From Blattamonas nauphoetae (lineage: Eukaryota > Preaxostyla > Oxymonadida), in assembly GCA_033064195.1 (NCBI GenBank), contig JARBJD010000096.1:1-64000 (forward strand): a DNA stretch of 64,000 nucleotides, read 5' to 3'. Shown here in pieces: positions 50,694 to 62,026 of the stretch; position 1 is the stretch's first letter; every line of letters starts with the position of its first letter. The notes beneath the pieces are model-generated. The model saw only the letters and a list, made by a program, of their open reading frames with translations. It had not been told where the DNA came from and searched no databases. The position numbers and the translations under genes were made by a program.

Positions 50694-53094
50694 GTTTTCA
50701 AGTTTTCTTTGGCTTCTTTAAAATACTGGGAGTGAATGTGAAATGTTGTTTCAGAGTTAATCTGTCAATTTTGGAGTTTCAATTAAGAGAGTCAGTCCAT
50801 CTTGATGTTTGTTGTTCCTCCTGTCAGTTGTGGTTCTCTCGCAATGTCGACTGACTCCACGGAATAACTATCGTTCTGTTGGTATGCATCGAGAGCGAAT
50901 CGAAAGGGGACAGGGATGTTGGAGAAGGAAGTGGGTTGCGTCTGGCCATCCTGCGACAATCGGAGTGTTCGCATTCCATCTCGTCCGTCAGCCTCCAACA
51001 CCACTCGCTGCCCTGCCACTCCAGCTTTGCATGCAGATCCATTATTCGATGAGGTGTTGTTCTGTTGAGTGTATCGACATGAATCTCGCACGTCCCATCC
51101 AGCCCCTCCCTTCACACAGAAAAAACGGGATCCATCTTTCACTTCCTGGGTCTTCGCTGCAGACACAATCCCAACATCCATGCAAGTCGTTATTTGCTGT
51201 ATCGTGAACGATAGTCTGACAACCTCTTTTCCAAACTCAGATGTCAGAATCGCTCTGCAATCGCCACTAGCGCCTCGCGTGAAGACGGAGCCAGAAACAG
51301 AAAAGTGGGATGTATTTGTCCATTCGATGGCTGCTGCTCCGATCTTGTGACATCGCTTGCGTTCCTCTTCCTCTTTTCTTCGCTTTTCTGCTTCTTCTCT
51401 TTTTCGTTTTTCTTCTTCTTCTTCTTCTTCTTCTTCTCTTCGTTTGTCCTCTCTCATCTTCTCCTTTCCCAGTTCGATCATTTCCTTGTTCGTTTCCATC
51501 TGTCGAGTCATTTCTGCCATCTTGTGTGAAAACTCCTTTTCCTTCTCCTTTTCTTTTCTTCTCATTTCTTCCTCTCGTCTTCTCTCCTTCTCTTCCATCT
51601 CCTTCCTTCTCCTCTCCTCTCTTTCTTTCATTGCCTTCCTCTCCTTCCCCACATCAATCCCAATCACCCCCACATCCTTCTTTGTCGGTTGGAGAGTGTG
51701 CGGGAAATGACGAAGAATCATTCCTCCAACTTCCTTTTCAAGGTCCCTCTTGTGGTCGGGTTCTTCCAGGTCTTCCTTTTGACTATTTTCTCCCATTGTT
51801 CTCCAAATGGTGACGAGCGTCTCTTCGATCAGGTTCAGAGCGGATGAACAGCGCGAAACCAGAGAGAACTCGTCCTCTTCGTCTTCCATCTCGGTTTTCG
51901 TGTTCTTGTCCGTTCCTCGTTCTCTCAAGTACTGTCGAAGTCCAGTGCAGATCGTGTCCAGAACACCAAGTTCCGCCAGCTGCTCGTCCATCGACGAGCT
52001 CGACACAACCAACGAACACATCCGCTCCACAACTCCGACATTCAGCACTCCGTCCAGCTCTCCACTCGTCAGACTCCCTCTGCACAGCACTCTGAGCAGC
52101 AGACCACAAAACACAAAAGATGAGAAAAGCGAACGACACACCCGACTGCGCGTGTCGCAGGAACAGACAGTGTCGCATCGTCATTCTGAAGAACGAGAAA
52201 GAGGAGAAGACGAGAAGAGGGATGAAGGCGAAGGGAGGCCACACAGTCGACAGCGCGAGGAGAGACGGGATGACGTCGCTCGGACGGACTCGCCGCGGCA
52301 GCTGCGCACAACTCACAATCAGCGACAGCAGAGATGAACACATCGCCTGGTCGAGAGAACCAAGAAAAGACGAATCAATCAGAACGAGAAATTGAGGACA
52401 AGACGAACGATAAATGAACAGAAATGAACAGAAATGAAACCAAAAGAATGGAAAGGAGAAACACACAGAAATTTGGGGATGATCATTTCCATTCGTCGAT
52501 TCACACAATTCGGAAAGAAAACCAGCTCGAATTCCCATCTGGCTCACCTCCTCCATCTTCTCGTCATCTGAGGCAACACACAAACACACACACCAAAGAT
52601 GATGAAAGAAAACGGGATAGAAATGAAGAACACGACGATCGAGATCGAAAGAAAAGAAAGAGCAACAAATGCCGTCACGAGGAACAGAATCCAGAAAAAA
52701 GAGCAGTTGAGGGACACAGAAACAAATTAAAAACAGATGAGCAAGTGGCGATACCTTCTTCAATCCGGTTCCGCACTTCCCGAAGAATCCTTTTCTTCGT
52801 CGAAACGTCTCCGCTTTTCAATTGTGCTCGCGCATTGGCAAAGAACTCCATCTGAGCAAGAAGGGGAGGCAACAACGAAACAGGGAAGAGAACGATAAAA
52901 GAATGAGAGATGGGGACAGGAGAGCAGATGAATGACAAGAAAACGAATGATTGATGAACACGAAGAAAATGACAACAATCGCTCTCAGACAGTATCACTT
53001 GTTGGAGTCTGTGCCGATAAACCTTTGTTCATTGTGGATGATGAAGGACTCGTGAGCATCGGAATGATCAACTTTTTCGTTTTGGTACAGATCG
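50694..53094. repeat. Inverted duplication, left arm (2.4 kb)
   Basis: It is an inverted copy of 55419-57834. Homology starts at GTTTTCAAG..TTTCTTTGGC and ends near TTTGGTAC/GATC. Both arms keep the same gene; the coding part differs by a few percent and the introns somewhat more. Confidence 0.85.
50792..52851 (-). CDS. Coiled-coil protein with C-terminal beta domain, left copy
   Basis: A multi-exon gene starting at the ATG at 52851 (MEFFANARAQLKSGD). The last exon (from ~52096, frame VLCRGSLTSGELDGVLNVG) holds most of the protein: an ARM-like helical part, a Lys/Glu/Arg-rich coiled coil of about 130 residues, and a C-terminal beta-rich domain of about 180 residues (IEWTNTSHFSVSGSVFTRGA ... 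TLRLSQDGQTQP, IPVPFRFALDAY, GGTTNIKMD). I recall the last domain at the end of many oxymonad protein kinases and similar proteins; it resembles a SPRY-like sandwich. No kinase domain is present here. Exon borders follow those worked out for the right copy. Confidence 0.65.
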
Positions 53095-54125
53095 ATGTCT
53101 TTCTTATTTTATGACACTAATTCTCAAAAACTGGTAAAACTATCCGTGACATGCACATCATGAGCACGACTTCCTCTCAACGATGATCAATCAATCAAAA
53201 AGTGACGATAAGCTCCACACGACCTTTTCACACCATTCATGGAGCATCTCCATGAAATATCCTGAGTGTGTCGGGACAGTGTGCTTGGTGCAAAATTTCG
53301 AAGAAATGTCATTTCTGATGGCAACCACGAGAGATGGAGGGCGTTCAGAAAGAGCGTGGTGATTGTGGGAGGAGACGAACAGGATCATCTGAACGACATG
53401 AAAACGTGGAAGGGAAAAAGTTGAAAAATACAGAAAACGTGATACATCAGTGTAGAGTCACATTTCGAAAGTTGATCTGAGATTGCTCGAACTCTGCTAA
53501 TGATGTTTTGTCACTTCAGATAAGGTGTAAAAAGCAGATACAGAACGAATTTGGAGTTATGCACAAGTCTGGGCGAAGAGAGGGGACTCGGAGAATAAAT
53601 CAGAACGAAGAGAAACTTGAATAGAAAATAAGCTGGAAAAACATTCAGCGTGACAAATGAAGGGACATACATGCACCATGGGTAATGTTGGGTGAATATT
53701 CATGTTGATATGACTACATCTTGCGAGGTACTTGTGATCGAGAATCTTCGATCTCATTAGGAGATTTGGTTCGTTCTGTGGCAGGAATCTCTTCTATCTT
53801 TCCCAAATTCTCTCCAATCAGGGAAAATGGTACGTATTATGATTACGATGGATTGGATGGTCAAGACAATTCGTCCTCGTTAGGATGACAACGGAGTTGA
53901 GTCTTGATGGGTTGATCAGAGCGAAGATTTGATTCCATGACGTTTCAGACTTCTTGAATCAGATCACCGAGGAGTTCAATCAGAAAATAGACTCTATAGA
54001 ATGCTCAGAAAAGTGAAAAACAGCCATCTGATTGAAATCAAGAAAAATCTGATATTAAAAGATTCAGTTAAACTCTAAGAAAAGAAGAATAAAGAAGGGA
54101 TGTCGATAAGTGCTGAGACAGCCAT
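53095..54125. other. Spacer inside the inverted duplication
   Basis: No reading frame of note and no clear repeat. Together with the gene at 54126 it separates the two arms. Confidence 0.5.
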
Positions 54126-55394
54126 TTAATTCGAGTTCGTCCAATCGTATCCCTTTCGTGTTGCCTCGTCGAAGATCCGAGGCGATCCACTTCGGCTGCT
54201 GCAGTTTGTGAAGCAGTCCTGAGTTAAATTGCTAGGCATCACTTCCACTGCAATATCTGATCCGATCTTTGCTCTATTCGCAAATACCACATTCTCAAAC
54301 GAGAATTTCGGGGTTACGTAGGACGTGTTCCTGCCGATAAAAAGAGCACCTCCACGCGCTGCTGTGTTCGAGATGAACTGGCTGTTCTCAATTTTAAGGC
54401 TGTCCACGCCTCCGGCAAGTCCAAGAGCGCCTCCGTTTCCGCTGGACGTGTTGTTCGAAAAACGCGACGTTTTGATGTTCAATGACACCGGTTTCGGGAA
54501 CCATAACACTCCGCCATCGAAAGGTGCAGTTGCTGTGAGACAGTTTGAGAAATTCGAGTCTGTGATGTACACTGATGGCTTCTCGCTGTGTAACGAGAGA
54601 GCGTCCGGTCGGCTTGCTGTACAAAGTGTAATCGACACCTTTTCCAAAGATAAGTGGTTTGCAAATACTCCGAAGACGATTCCTCCGCCCAGAGGGGCTG
54701 TGCAATTTGCGAAAGTTGTGTTCTCGATTTTGACGGCATTTGTACACCCGTACGATGAATCTTTCGTCTGAGGAAGCACATGAGAGATATGGGCGAATGA
54801 GCAGTTCAAAATCTCGACTTTATTGAGGATATCAGCTGGGGTGAGGAGTGAGTCGAATGATTCGATTCGGATGCTTCGAATGTTTGTGTCTATGATTCTG
54901 AGTGTGCGAGAATCGTCTGATGCGGAGCTGCCAGGTATTCCAAGGAATGATTTATGAAATTTTGTGGTTGCAAGGAAAGTGTTGGCGATGAACTCCACTG
55001 TTCCTCTGACAAGGAGAACCAAATGTGCGTCATATTCCAAGTAGTTGTGGATCACTTCATCAAAAACAATCGTACAGGGTCTGTCTGTTTTGATAAACGC
55101 ATAGTTCGGTGACGGGATGATGCTTACAGCTTTCAGCCCAAAATCGGCGTACGTCACGTCCACGAGAGGCGCTTTATCGGCGTCAACTATGATCGTAACG
55201 TTTTGATCAGAGCTCATGCTTTGGATTCGTCGATCTCGCTTTACGACTTGAATCCAATTCCCTCCGTACGTTCCAGATTGAAGTTTGATGGTTGGAATGT
55301 CTGATGTAACATTCTGGAAAAATGGCCTTAATGGGATGATTTCTTCCTCAGCACAGATGAGGAAGGAGATAATAGAGAAGAGAATCAATCGCAT
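54126..55394 (-). CDS. Secreted parallel beta-helix protein
   Basis: 422 residues with a signal peptide (MRLILFSIISFLICA, then EE). The body is made of short repeats of the polymorphic-membrane-protein type: FANCTAPLGGGIVF, FSNCLTATAPFDGGVLWF, FSNNTSSGNGGALGL, FISNTAARGGALFIG. The NxxS/T sites suggest glycosylation. Such right-handed beta-helix proteins are large surface or secreted families in oxymonads and trichomonads. There is no membrane anchor at the C-terminus and the length is short for the family, so it is either secreted or a shortened member. It lies in the loop between two inverted arms, 24 bp from the right arm. Confidence 0.75.
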   Translation of the reverse strand: MRLILFSIISFLICAEEEIIPLRPFFQNVTSDIPTIKLQSGTYGGNWIQVVKRDRRIQSMSSDQNVTIIVDADKAPLVDVTYADFGLKAVSIIPSPNYAFIKTDRPCTIVFDEVIHNYLEYDAHLVLLVRGTVEFIANTFLATTKFHKSFLGIPGSSASDDSRTLRIIDTNIRSIRIESFDSLLTPADILNKVEILNCSFAHISHVLPQTKDSSYGCTNAVKIENTTFANCTAPLGGGIVFGVFANHLSLEKVSITLCTASRPDALSLHSEKPSVYITDSNFSNCLTATAPFDGGVLWFPKPVSLNIKTSRFSNNTSSGNGGALGLAGGVDSLKIENSQFISNTAARGGALFIGRNTSYVTPKFSFENVVFANRAKIGSDIAVEVMPSNLTQDCFTNCSSRSGSPRIFDEATRKGYDWTNSN

Positions 55395-55418
55395 ATCGAT
55401 TATCGGGATTGAGAATGT

Positions 55419-57834
55419 TGATCCGTACCAAAACGAAAAAGTTGATCATTCCGATGCTCACGAGTCCTTCATCATCCACAATGAACAAAGGTTTATCGGC
55501 ACAGACTCCAACAAGTGATACTGTCTGAGAGCGATTGTTGTCATTTTCTTCGTGTTCATCAATCATTCGTTTTCTTGTCATTCATCTGCTCTCCTGTCCC
55601 CATCTCTCATTCTTTTATCGTTCTCTTCCCTGTTTCGTTGTTGCCTCCCCTTCTTGCTCAGATGGAGTTCTTTGCCAATGCGCGAGCACAATTGAAAAGC
55701 GGAGACGTTTCGACGAAGAAAAGGATTCTTCGGGAAGTTCGGAATCGGATTGAAGAAGGTATCGCCACTTGCTCATCTAGTTTTGATTTATTGCTTTATC
55801 CCTCAACTGATCTTATTTCTGGATTCTGTTCCTCGTGACGGCATCTGTCGCCACATTCTTTTCTTTCCATTTGAATCGTCGTGTTCTTCATCTTTATCCC
55901 GTTTTCTTTCATCATCTTTGGCGTGTGTGTTTGTGTGTTGCCTCAGATGACGAGAAGATGGAGGAGGTGAGCCAGATGGGAATTCGAGCTGGTTTTCTTT
56001 CCGAATTGTGTGAATCGACGAATGGAAATGATCATCCCCAAATTTCTGTGTGTTTCTCCTTTCCATTCCTTTGGTTTCATTTCTGATCATTTTTTTTTCA
56101 TTTTTGTTCTTTTTTCGTTCGTCTTGTCCTCCATTTCTCGTTCCGATTGATTCTTGATTTCTTGGTTCTCTCGACCAGGCGATGTGTTCATCTCTGCTGT
56201 CGCTGATTGTGAGTTGCGCGCAGCTGCCGCGGCGAGTCCGTCCGAGCGACGTCATCCCGTCTCTCCTCGCGCTGTCGACTGTGTGGCCTCCCTTCGCCTT
56301 CATCCCTCTTCTCGTCTTCTCCGTTTTCTCGTTCTTCAGAATGACGATGCGACACTGTCTGTTCCTGCGACACGCGCAGTCGGGTGTGTCGTTCGCTTTT
56401 CTCATCTTTTGTGTTTTGTGGTCTGCTGCTCAGAGTGCTGTGCAGAGGGAGTCTGACGAGTGGAGAGCTGGACGGAGTGCTGAATGTCGGAGTTGTGGAG
56501 CGGATGTGTTCGTTGGTTGTGTCGAGCTCGTCGATGGACGAGCAGCTGGCGGAACTTGGTGTTCTGGACACGATCTGCACTGGACTTCGACAGTACTTGA
56601 GAGAACGAGGAACGGACAAGAACACGAAAACCGAGATGGAAGACGAAGAGGACGAGTTCTCTCTGGTTTCGCGCTGTTCATCCGCTCTGAACCTGATCGA
56701 AGAGACGCTCGTCACCATTTGGAGAACAATGGGAGAAAATAGTCAAAAGGAAGACCTGGAAGAACCCGACCACAAGAGGGACATTGAAAATGAAGTTGGA
56801 GGAATGATTCTTCGTCATTTCCCGCACACTCTCCAACAGACAAAGAAGGATGTGGGGGTGATTGGGATTGATGTGGGGAAGGAGAGGAAGGCAATGAAAG
56901 AAAGAGAGGAGAGGAGAAGGAAGGAGATGGAAGAGAAGGAGAGAAGACGAGAGGAAGAAATGAGAAGAAAAGAAAAGGAGAAGGAAAAGGAGTTTTCACA
57001 CAAGATGGCAGAAATGACTCGACAGATGGAAACGAACAAGGAAATGATCGAACTGGGAAAGGAGAAGATGAGAGAGGACAAACGAAGAGAAGAAGAAGAA
57101 GAAGAAGAAGAAGAAAAACGAAAAAGAGAAGAAGCAGAAAAGCGAAGAAAAGAGGAAGAAGAGGAACGCAAGCGATGTCACAAGATCGGAGCAGCAGCCA
57201 TCGAATGGACAAATACATCCCACTTTTCTGTTTCTGGCTCCGTCTTCACGCGAGGCGCTAGTGGCGATTGCAGAGCGATTCTGACATCTGAGTTTGGAAA
57301 AGAGGTTGTCAGACTAACGTTCACGATACAGCAAATAACGACTTGCATGGATGTTGGGATTGTGTCTGCAGCGAAGACCCAGGAAGTGAAAGATGGATCC
57401 CGTTTTTTCTGTGTGAAGGGAGGGGCTGGATGGGACGTGCGAGATTCATGTCGATACACTCAACAGAACAACACCTCATCGAATAATGGATCTGCATGCA
57501 AAGCTGGAGTGGCAGGGCAGCGAGTGGTGTTGGAGGCTGACGGACGAGATGGAATGCGAACACTCCGATTGTCGCAGGATGGCCAGACGCAACCCACTTT
57601 CTTCTCCAACATCCCTGTCCCCTTCCGATTCGCTCTCGATGCATACCGGCAGAACAATAGTTATTCCATCGAATCAGTCGACATTGTAACAGAACCACAA
57701 CTGACAGGCGGCACAACAAACATCAAGATGGACTGACTCTCTTCGTTGAAATTCCACAATTGACAGATTAACACTGAAACAACATTTCACATGCATTCCC
57801 AGTATTTTAAAGAAGCCAAAGAAACCTTGAAAAC
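55419..57834. repeat. Inverted duplication, right arm (2.4 kb)
   Basis: See the left arm (50694-53094). The 2.3-kb spacer is unique in this window. Confidence 0.85.
55662..57736 (+). CDS. Coiled-coil protein with C-terminal beta domain, right copy
   Basis: Proposed exons are 55662-55758, 55947-56047, 56179-56258 and 56434-57736, all with GT..AG borders and kept frame. The joined start reads MEFFANARAQLKSGD..RNRIEE-DDEKMEEVSQMGIRAG.., then MCSSLLSLIVSCAQ.., then VLCRGSLTSGELDG... The first two joins are firm; the third donor (56259) is the choice that fits phase but is less certain. It differs from the left copy at scattered residues (for example L/I and K/N after KRD, P/Q after TLQ, an extra Glu in the coiled coil, changes near DAYRQNNSYSIESVDI). 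CAG before the start ATG is acceptor-like, so an upstream non-coding exon is possible. Confidence 0.65.
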
Positions 57835-57907
57835 AGTGATAAGTTGAATTCTCGTCGAATCGAGAGAAAGGAATGATAACAAGTCCAAACAAAGAATAAC
57901 AACAACC

Positions 57908-60900
57908 CTACTTCTTGTTCGGGTCGTGGAATTGCACAGAATTCGGCCACTCCTTTTTGGCCTTCGAGAGTGCCGACTTGAAGTCTGACATCGGCCCGTG
58001 TCCGATCCGAAGCGCAAACCCAGCCACAGCTGCCTGCTCAGCCGACTCCTGCCCTTTGTTCTCCACCATCTCCTTCAGCACATTCACAATTGTCTTGTTG
58101 ATTGGGTGTTTCTGCAGTGATTTGATCTGCTGCTCGTTCAGATTCTTTGCGACAGTGGCGATTGTGTTGCAGGCGTTTGCGATCAGTCTGTTGTAGTCAT
58201 CAATCGAGTGGTATGTGTTCTCAGCTGGGTTTTCGTTGGACGTGCAGATGTGGATGGAGTGTTCCCCGCTTTCAGGGTCATTGAACTCGTCTGACGTGTA
58301 GAACATGAGAACTTCGTTTATCGCGTCGAACCCATCCTGCTGGAAGAAGTGTGTGGAGAACGTCGGGATGGCACAGATGTTCATCAACACCCCACAACCA
58401 TAGTTCACCAGCATTAGCGTCTCCTTGTACCGATCGAGAACAGCCTTCAGCGTCGCCTCATGAACCTTCAGAGCGCCCAACATCTTTGCGTTCTTCTCGT
58501 CCGTCGACATCCCAGCGAGAACTCCGAGAATGGCTTCTGTCACTCTGGCCTGCTTTTTGTAGTATTTGTCGAGAAGACCACCGAGTGTGGGAACAAGCTT
58601 GGTCTTGTTCAGATCAGGCAGAGACGCTTTCCACTCGTTTGCGAGCGAGGCGAGAACTGATATAGCTTGCGTGACTGTTTCGATTGGGAATCGTTTGTTA
58701 TCTTCGATCACATTCGACATGGCTTCAATCACACCGTTTTCGAGAAGGATTCCGAGATTCTCCTTCTTTGCTTTGGCGAAGAAGTTGAGGATGATGCAGG
58801 CAGATTGAGTCAGTTCGAGTTCGGTGTCTTGATAAAGACGGAGGGATTCGATGATGAGGGGAATGTGTTGTGCCTCTCTCAATGTTGCCTCTCTGCCTTC
58901 CTTGAATTGCAGAGCGTTCACAACAACAGAGAACGTGTATCTGACAGTGTCAGGGAACCCGTCCTTGTGATCCTTCGCAACGATGAAGCAGTACGACAGC
59001 ATATCGTTCTTAATCATGTCCTTCAGACTGTTTCGGTCTCTGGCGAGGTTGTGGAGTGTCCCTGTCGTCAGTCTCATGATATCCTCGTGCATGATCTGAT
59101 AATCACGCATCGTCTTATACAGCGCATGCAGAACACCTCCATCCAACAATTGTTTCATATCAGCTGCAGACTGTGATACAACATACAGGAAACCAGCCAA
59201 GTACCGCATCGAATACTCGTCAATCTTGGCGTACTTGTATTGGATGGACAGCGCTCGACGAACAATGTCTTCCTGTGCCATGATAATCGCCCTGCACTGA
59301 GTGTCCGGTGCCGTGAAGCAGATCAGCTCGGAGAACGTCAGAACATACGGATCGGAGCTTCGAGTGTAATAAATGTGGGTGATCAGTTCGATAATCCCAT
59401 GTTTGGCGATAAAAGGATGGTTTTCCGGCTTTCTGGCGAGGAGGGCAATAGTGTTGGCAAGGTTGTAGTACACACGCGGGTTCTCCACCACCTTCTCTTT
59501 CAGAAGCACGATGAACTCTTCGTCGGCGAGAAGAGGCACTTTGACCACGGCTGCTCTGTTCATAAAGATCAGATTGAACGTCAAGTCGGATTTGTGGATT
59601 CGGGAGTGGTCGGATGCTTTGATTGCATCTTTGAATTCCTGCACAACACCAGCGATGTGCTTGTCCACAGCCTCGATTCCTTTGTATGCGGTTTTGGAGA
59701 GGAATTTGAGCTGGTCGGCGGTTTGCATGGCATCGTCCATTCTCTTCCCTTTCATCTGAGACTGTTTCAGAAGTATCACCTCGATTAACGATGCGACAAC
59801 GAGGAATTTCTCCTCACTCACATTCTCCTTCGTCAGTGCAAGGTCAGGCTCCCCATCAAACATCTCAGAAATGGCGTCGCAGGCTGCTCTGTTGAGTGCC
59901 GACTCGCTCGGTGCCTTCTTCGCCCGTTTTCTGAGTGTTTCTCTCGCTCGCTTGTCTGTGTCGAGGAACGGGTCGAGGTCGTCGAGCATGAGATCGAGAG
60001 GATCGCCATCGATGTCCGTTTTAAGCTCCTTCTTCTTTCCGTTCTCGTCCAATTCGTCCTCCTCCTCTTCTTCATCGTCCAAATCAATATCGAGTTCCTC
60101 AGCATCGTCTTTGGCAATGTTGAAGTTCCCATCACCGTCCAACCCACTCTCCCCTCCCTCTTCTGGCTCCTCGTCGAAGATGACATCGTAGTCAATCATT
60201 TCCTCCTCTTCGTCGAGCTCGATGTCTTCCACATCGTCGTCGATGATCGGCTCTTCCAGAAGTTCCTGGTTGGCTTGCTCTTCTGCCAAGACGGTCTGCC
60301 AGAACCGCATCGCACGTCGCATCGCTTCCTTCTCCTCCTGTTCCAGAATGACTTCTTCAGTTTCTTCGATCCGACCTTTTTCCAGCTCTTGGCGAAAGAG
60401 GGCTTGTCGTTCTCGTTCTTCGAAGTCTTCTTGGATGCGCTGGCGGATGCGGATGCGTTCCTCTTCTTGAATCTGTTGACGATGGAGCTCTTCGATTTCC
60501 TTGCGAAGACGCTCTTCCTCTTCTTCTCTCTTCCTTCTTTCCTCATTTTCAATCCGGATTCGTTCTTCTTCCTCTTTTCTTCTTTTCTCCTCTGCCTCCT
60601 TCCTTCTTCTCTCCTCTTCCCTCGCAATCCTCTCCTCCTCTTCCTTCCGTAGTCTCTCAAGCTCTTCCTCGTCCACATCGTCCTCAAAGAAATCGTCATC
60701 CAGCTCCAGCTCTTCCAGCATCGCTGCGTTCATCTTGAGCTGTTCCTGCATCGTCTGAAGAAGGTTCTTATTCTCTTCAGCCCCATCTTCGATAGTTTCG
60801 CCTTCCTCCGCTTCCTTTTCAGTAACTTCGATGATATTGCCTCGAGAGTCCATAACAATGGTCTGAACGATTCCATAGTCGTATCCATCTTCGTCGTCAC

Positions 60901-61972
60901 CATCATCTTCCTCTTCGTCCGCTGCTTCCCCTTCCCCGCGAGCGTAATTTGCGTCACCGCGGCGACGCTTGCGTAGGCCTCCATTGTTGTCGATTTCCCA
61001 CTCCATGACTTCATCGTTTTCAACAGTAACCATCATCGTGTCGGTGGGATCGAAATCGCCGAATTCTGACGAGATTTTCTGCCCGTCGTACTTCACGCGC
61101 GTCTTGATCGGGATTTTGGAGTTGCTTCTTTTCATTTTAATAATCCCTTCAACAATTTCTATGAGACCATCCGATGTCAGGAAATGTTTTCCTTCAATTG
61201 AGTGCTCTTTCCCCGTATCGTCGGTCAGAATGTCGCCTTCGATCGAAAACCCCACAGGTGGGAGTTTAACCTTCACAACCTCATCAAGATCAATGTCTAA
61301 TTCATCAGCATCCTCATCGCCTTCTTCCCCCATTTTCTTTCCTCTCGATTTCTCCGCTTTTGATGCTTTGGCTCCACGACGTCTGCGTCCACCGGCACCG
61401 TCTTCCTCTTCCTCAAGAGGAGCTGCTGCCGAGCTTTTCGCGTTTTCGTCAAGTTCATCTTCAGCATCATCGCCTTCGTCGCCTCTTTTTCCGCGTTTTC
61501 CCTTCCCCGCTTTTTCGGCCGCTTCTTTCTTTCTTTTTCGACGAGCTTCCTCCTCCTGCGCTTCTTTCGAAATATTGACCGGTTTCTTTCGTCCGCCGAG
61601 CAGGGGTCGTTTACCAAGTCGACGGCCCATTTCAATGTCTGCATCTTCGAGAGTTCGAAAACGGTTGAGCAATGTGGAGAATCTGAAATCGTCCAAGTTT
61701 TCATTCTCCATGAACTGACTACGCCAAGCAAGATGGTCCAGTTCTTCACCGTCATCACCTCTGATGACGATTTTCACTTTCTTGAAAACTTTCTCTTTTC
61801 CTGTTCGTTTGGTCGGGTCTTTGCTTCGGATTTTGAAGACAACGGGTTTCTTCTTATCAGGATCGGGCTTTTCGTGTGTTGAAAAATAAACTGAGTAAGA
61901 ACAGATAGGAGATAATGTGCGAATTTGAGAGAGTGAGATCGGAGTGTTGGTGATTAAGGCAAAGCACTCCAT
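57908..61972 (-). CDS. Large ARM-repeat protein with charged N-terminal half
   Basis: 1354 residues in one open frame. Residues ~60-700 are Asp/Glu/Lys-rich and include a long single-helix or coiled-coil stretch (RKEEEERIAREEERRRKEAE-type, about 430-530) and several acidic blocks such as ELDIDLDDEEEEEDELDENG. From ~760 to the end there is an armadillo/HEAT-type solenoid (NLANTIALLARKPENHPFIA, LTTGTLHNLARDRNSLKDMI, AISVLASLANEWKASL, NYGCGVLMNICAIP). The first ~45 residues look less like coding and could contain an intron or a later start. No orthologue is named; a scaffold role is likely. It is tail to tail with the right copy of the coiled-coil gene (172-bp gap). Confidence 0.75.
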   Translation of the reverse strand: MECFALITNTPISLSQIRTLSPICSYSVYFSTHEKPDPDKKKPVVFKIRSKDPTKRTGKEKVFKKVKIVIRGDDGEELDHLAWRSQFMENENLDDFRFSTLLNRFRTLEDADIEMGRRLGKRPLLGGRKKPVNISKEAQEEEARRKRKKEAAEKAGKGKRGKRGDEGDDAEDELDENAKSSAAAPLEEEEDGAGGRRRRGAKASKAEKSRGKKMGEEGDEDADELDIDLDEVVKVKLPPVGFSIEGDILTDDTGKEHSIEGKHFLTSDGLIEIVEGIIKMKRSNSKIPIKTRVKYDGQKISSEFGDFDPTDTMMVTVENDEVMEWEIDNNGGLRKRRRGDANYARGEGEAADEEEDDGDDEDGYDYGIVQTIVMDSRGNIIEVTEKEAEEGETIEDGAEENKNLLQTMQEQLKMNAAMLEELELDDDFFEDDVDEEELERLRKEEEERIAREEERRRKEAEEKRRKEEEERIRIENEERRKREEEEERLRKEIEELHRQQIQEEERIRIRQRIQEDFEERERQALFRQELEKGRIEETEEVILEQEEKEAMRRAMRFWQTVLAEEQANQELLEEPIIDDDVEDIELDEEEEMIDYDVIFDEEPEEGGESGLDGDGNFNIAKDDAEELDIDLDDEEEEEDELDENGKKKELKTDIDGDPLDLMLDDLDPFLDTDKRARETLRKRAKKAPSESALNRAACDAISEMFDGEPDLALTKENVSEEKFLVVASLIEVILLKQSQMKGKRMDDAMQTADQLKFLSKTAYKGIEAVDKHIAGVVQEFKDAIKASDHSRIHKSDLTFNLIFMNRAAVVKVPLLADEEFIVLLKEKVVENPRVYYNLANTIALLARKPENHPFIAKHGIIELITHIYYTRSSDPYVLTFSELICFTAPDTQCRAIIMAQEDIVRRALSIQYKYAKIDEYSMRYLAGFLYVVSQSAADMKQLLDGGVLHALYKTMRDYQIMHEDIMRLTTGTLHNLARDRNSLKDMIKNDMLSYCFIVAKDHKDGFPDTVRYTFSVVVNALQFKEGREATLREAQHIPLIIESLRLYQDTELELTQSACIILNFFAKAKKENLGILLENGVIEAMSNVIEDNKRFPIETVTQAISVLASLANEWKASLPDLNKTKLVPTLGGLLDKYYKKQARVTEAILGVLAGMSTDEKNAKMLGALKVHEATLKAVLDRYKETLMLVNYGCGVLMNICAIPTFSTHFFQQDGFDAINEVLMFYTSDEFNDPESGEHSIHICTSNENPAENTYHSIDDYNRLIANACNTIATVAKNLNEQQIKSLQKHPINKTIVNVLKEMVENKGQESAEQAAVAGFALRIGHGPMSDFKSALSKAKKEWPNSVQFHDPNKK

Positions 61973-62026
61973 AAGTCAAATATTTAATTGCATTAAAACC
62001 AATCAACGACAAAAAAGAATGAGAAA

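Noticed and set aside
52932-53114. Small frame at the inner end of the left arm, repeated in the right arm (55348-55581)
   Set aside because: Its conservation follows from the recent inverted duplication; the C-terminal ends differ and no start context or homologue supports a gene.
60196-60758. Arg/Lys-rich and Ser-rich frames within the ARM-repeat gene
   Set aside because: Shadow frames of the Glu/Lys coiled-coil codons of the 1354-residue protein.
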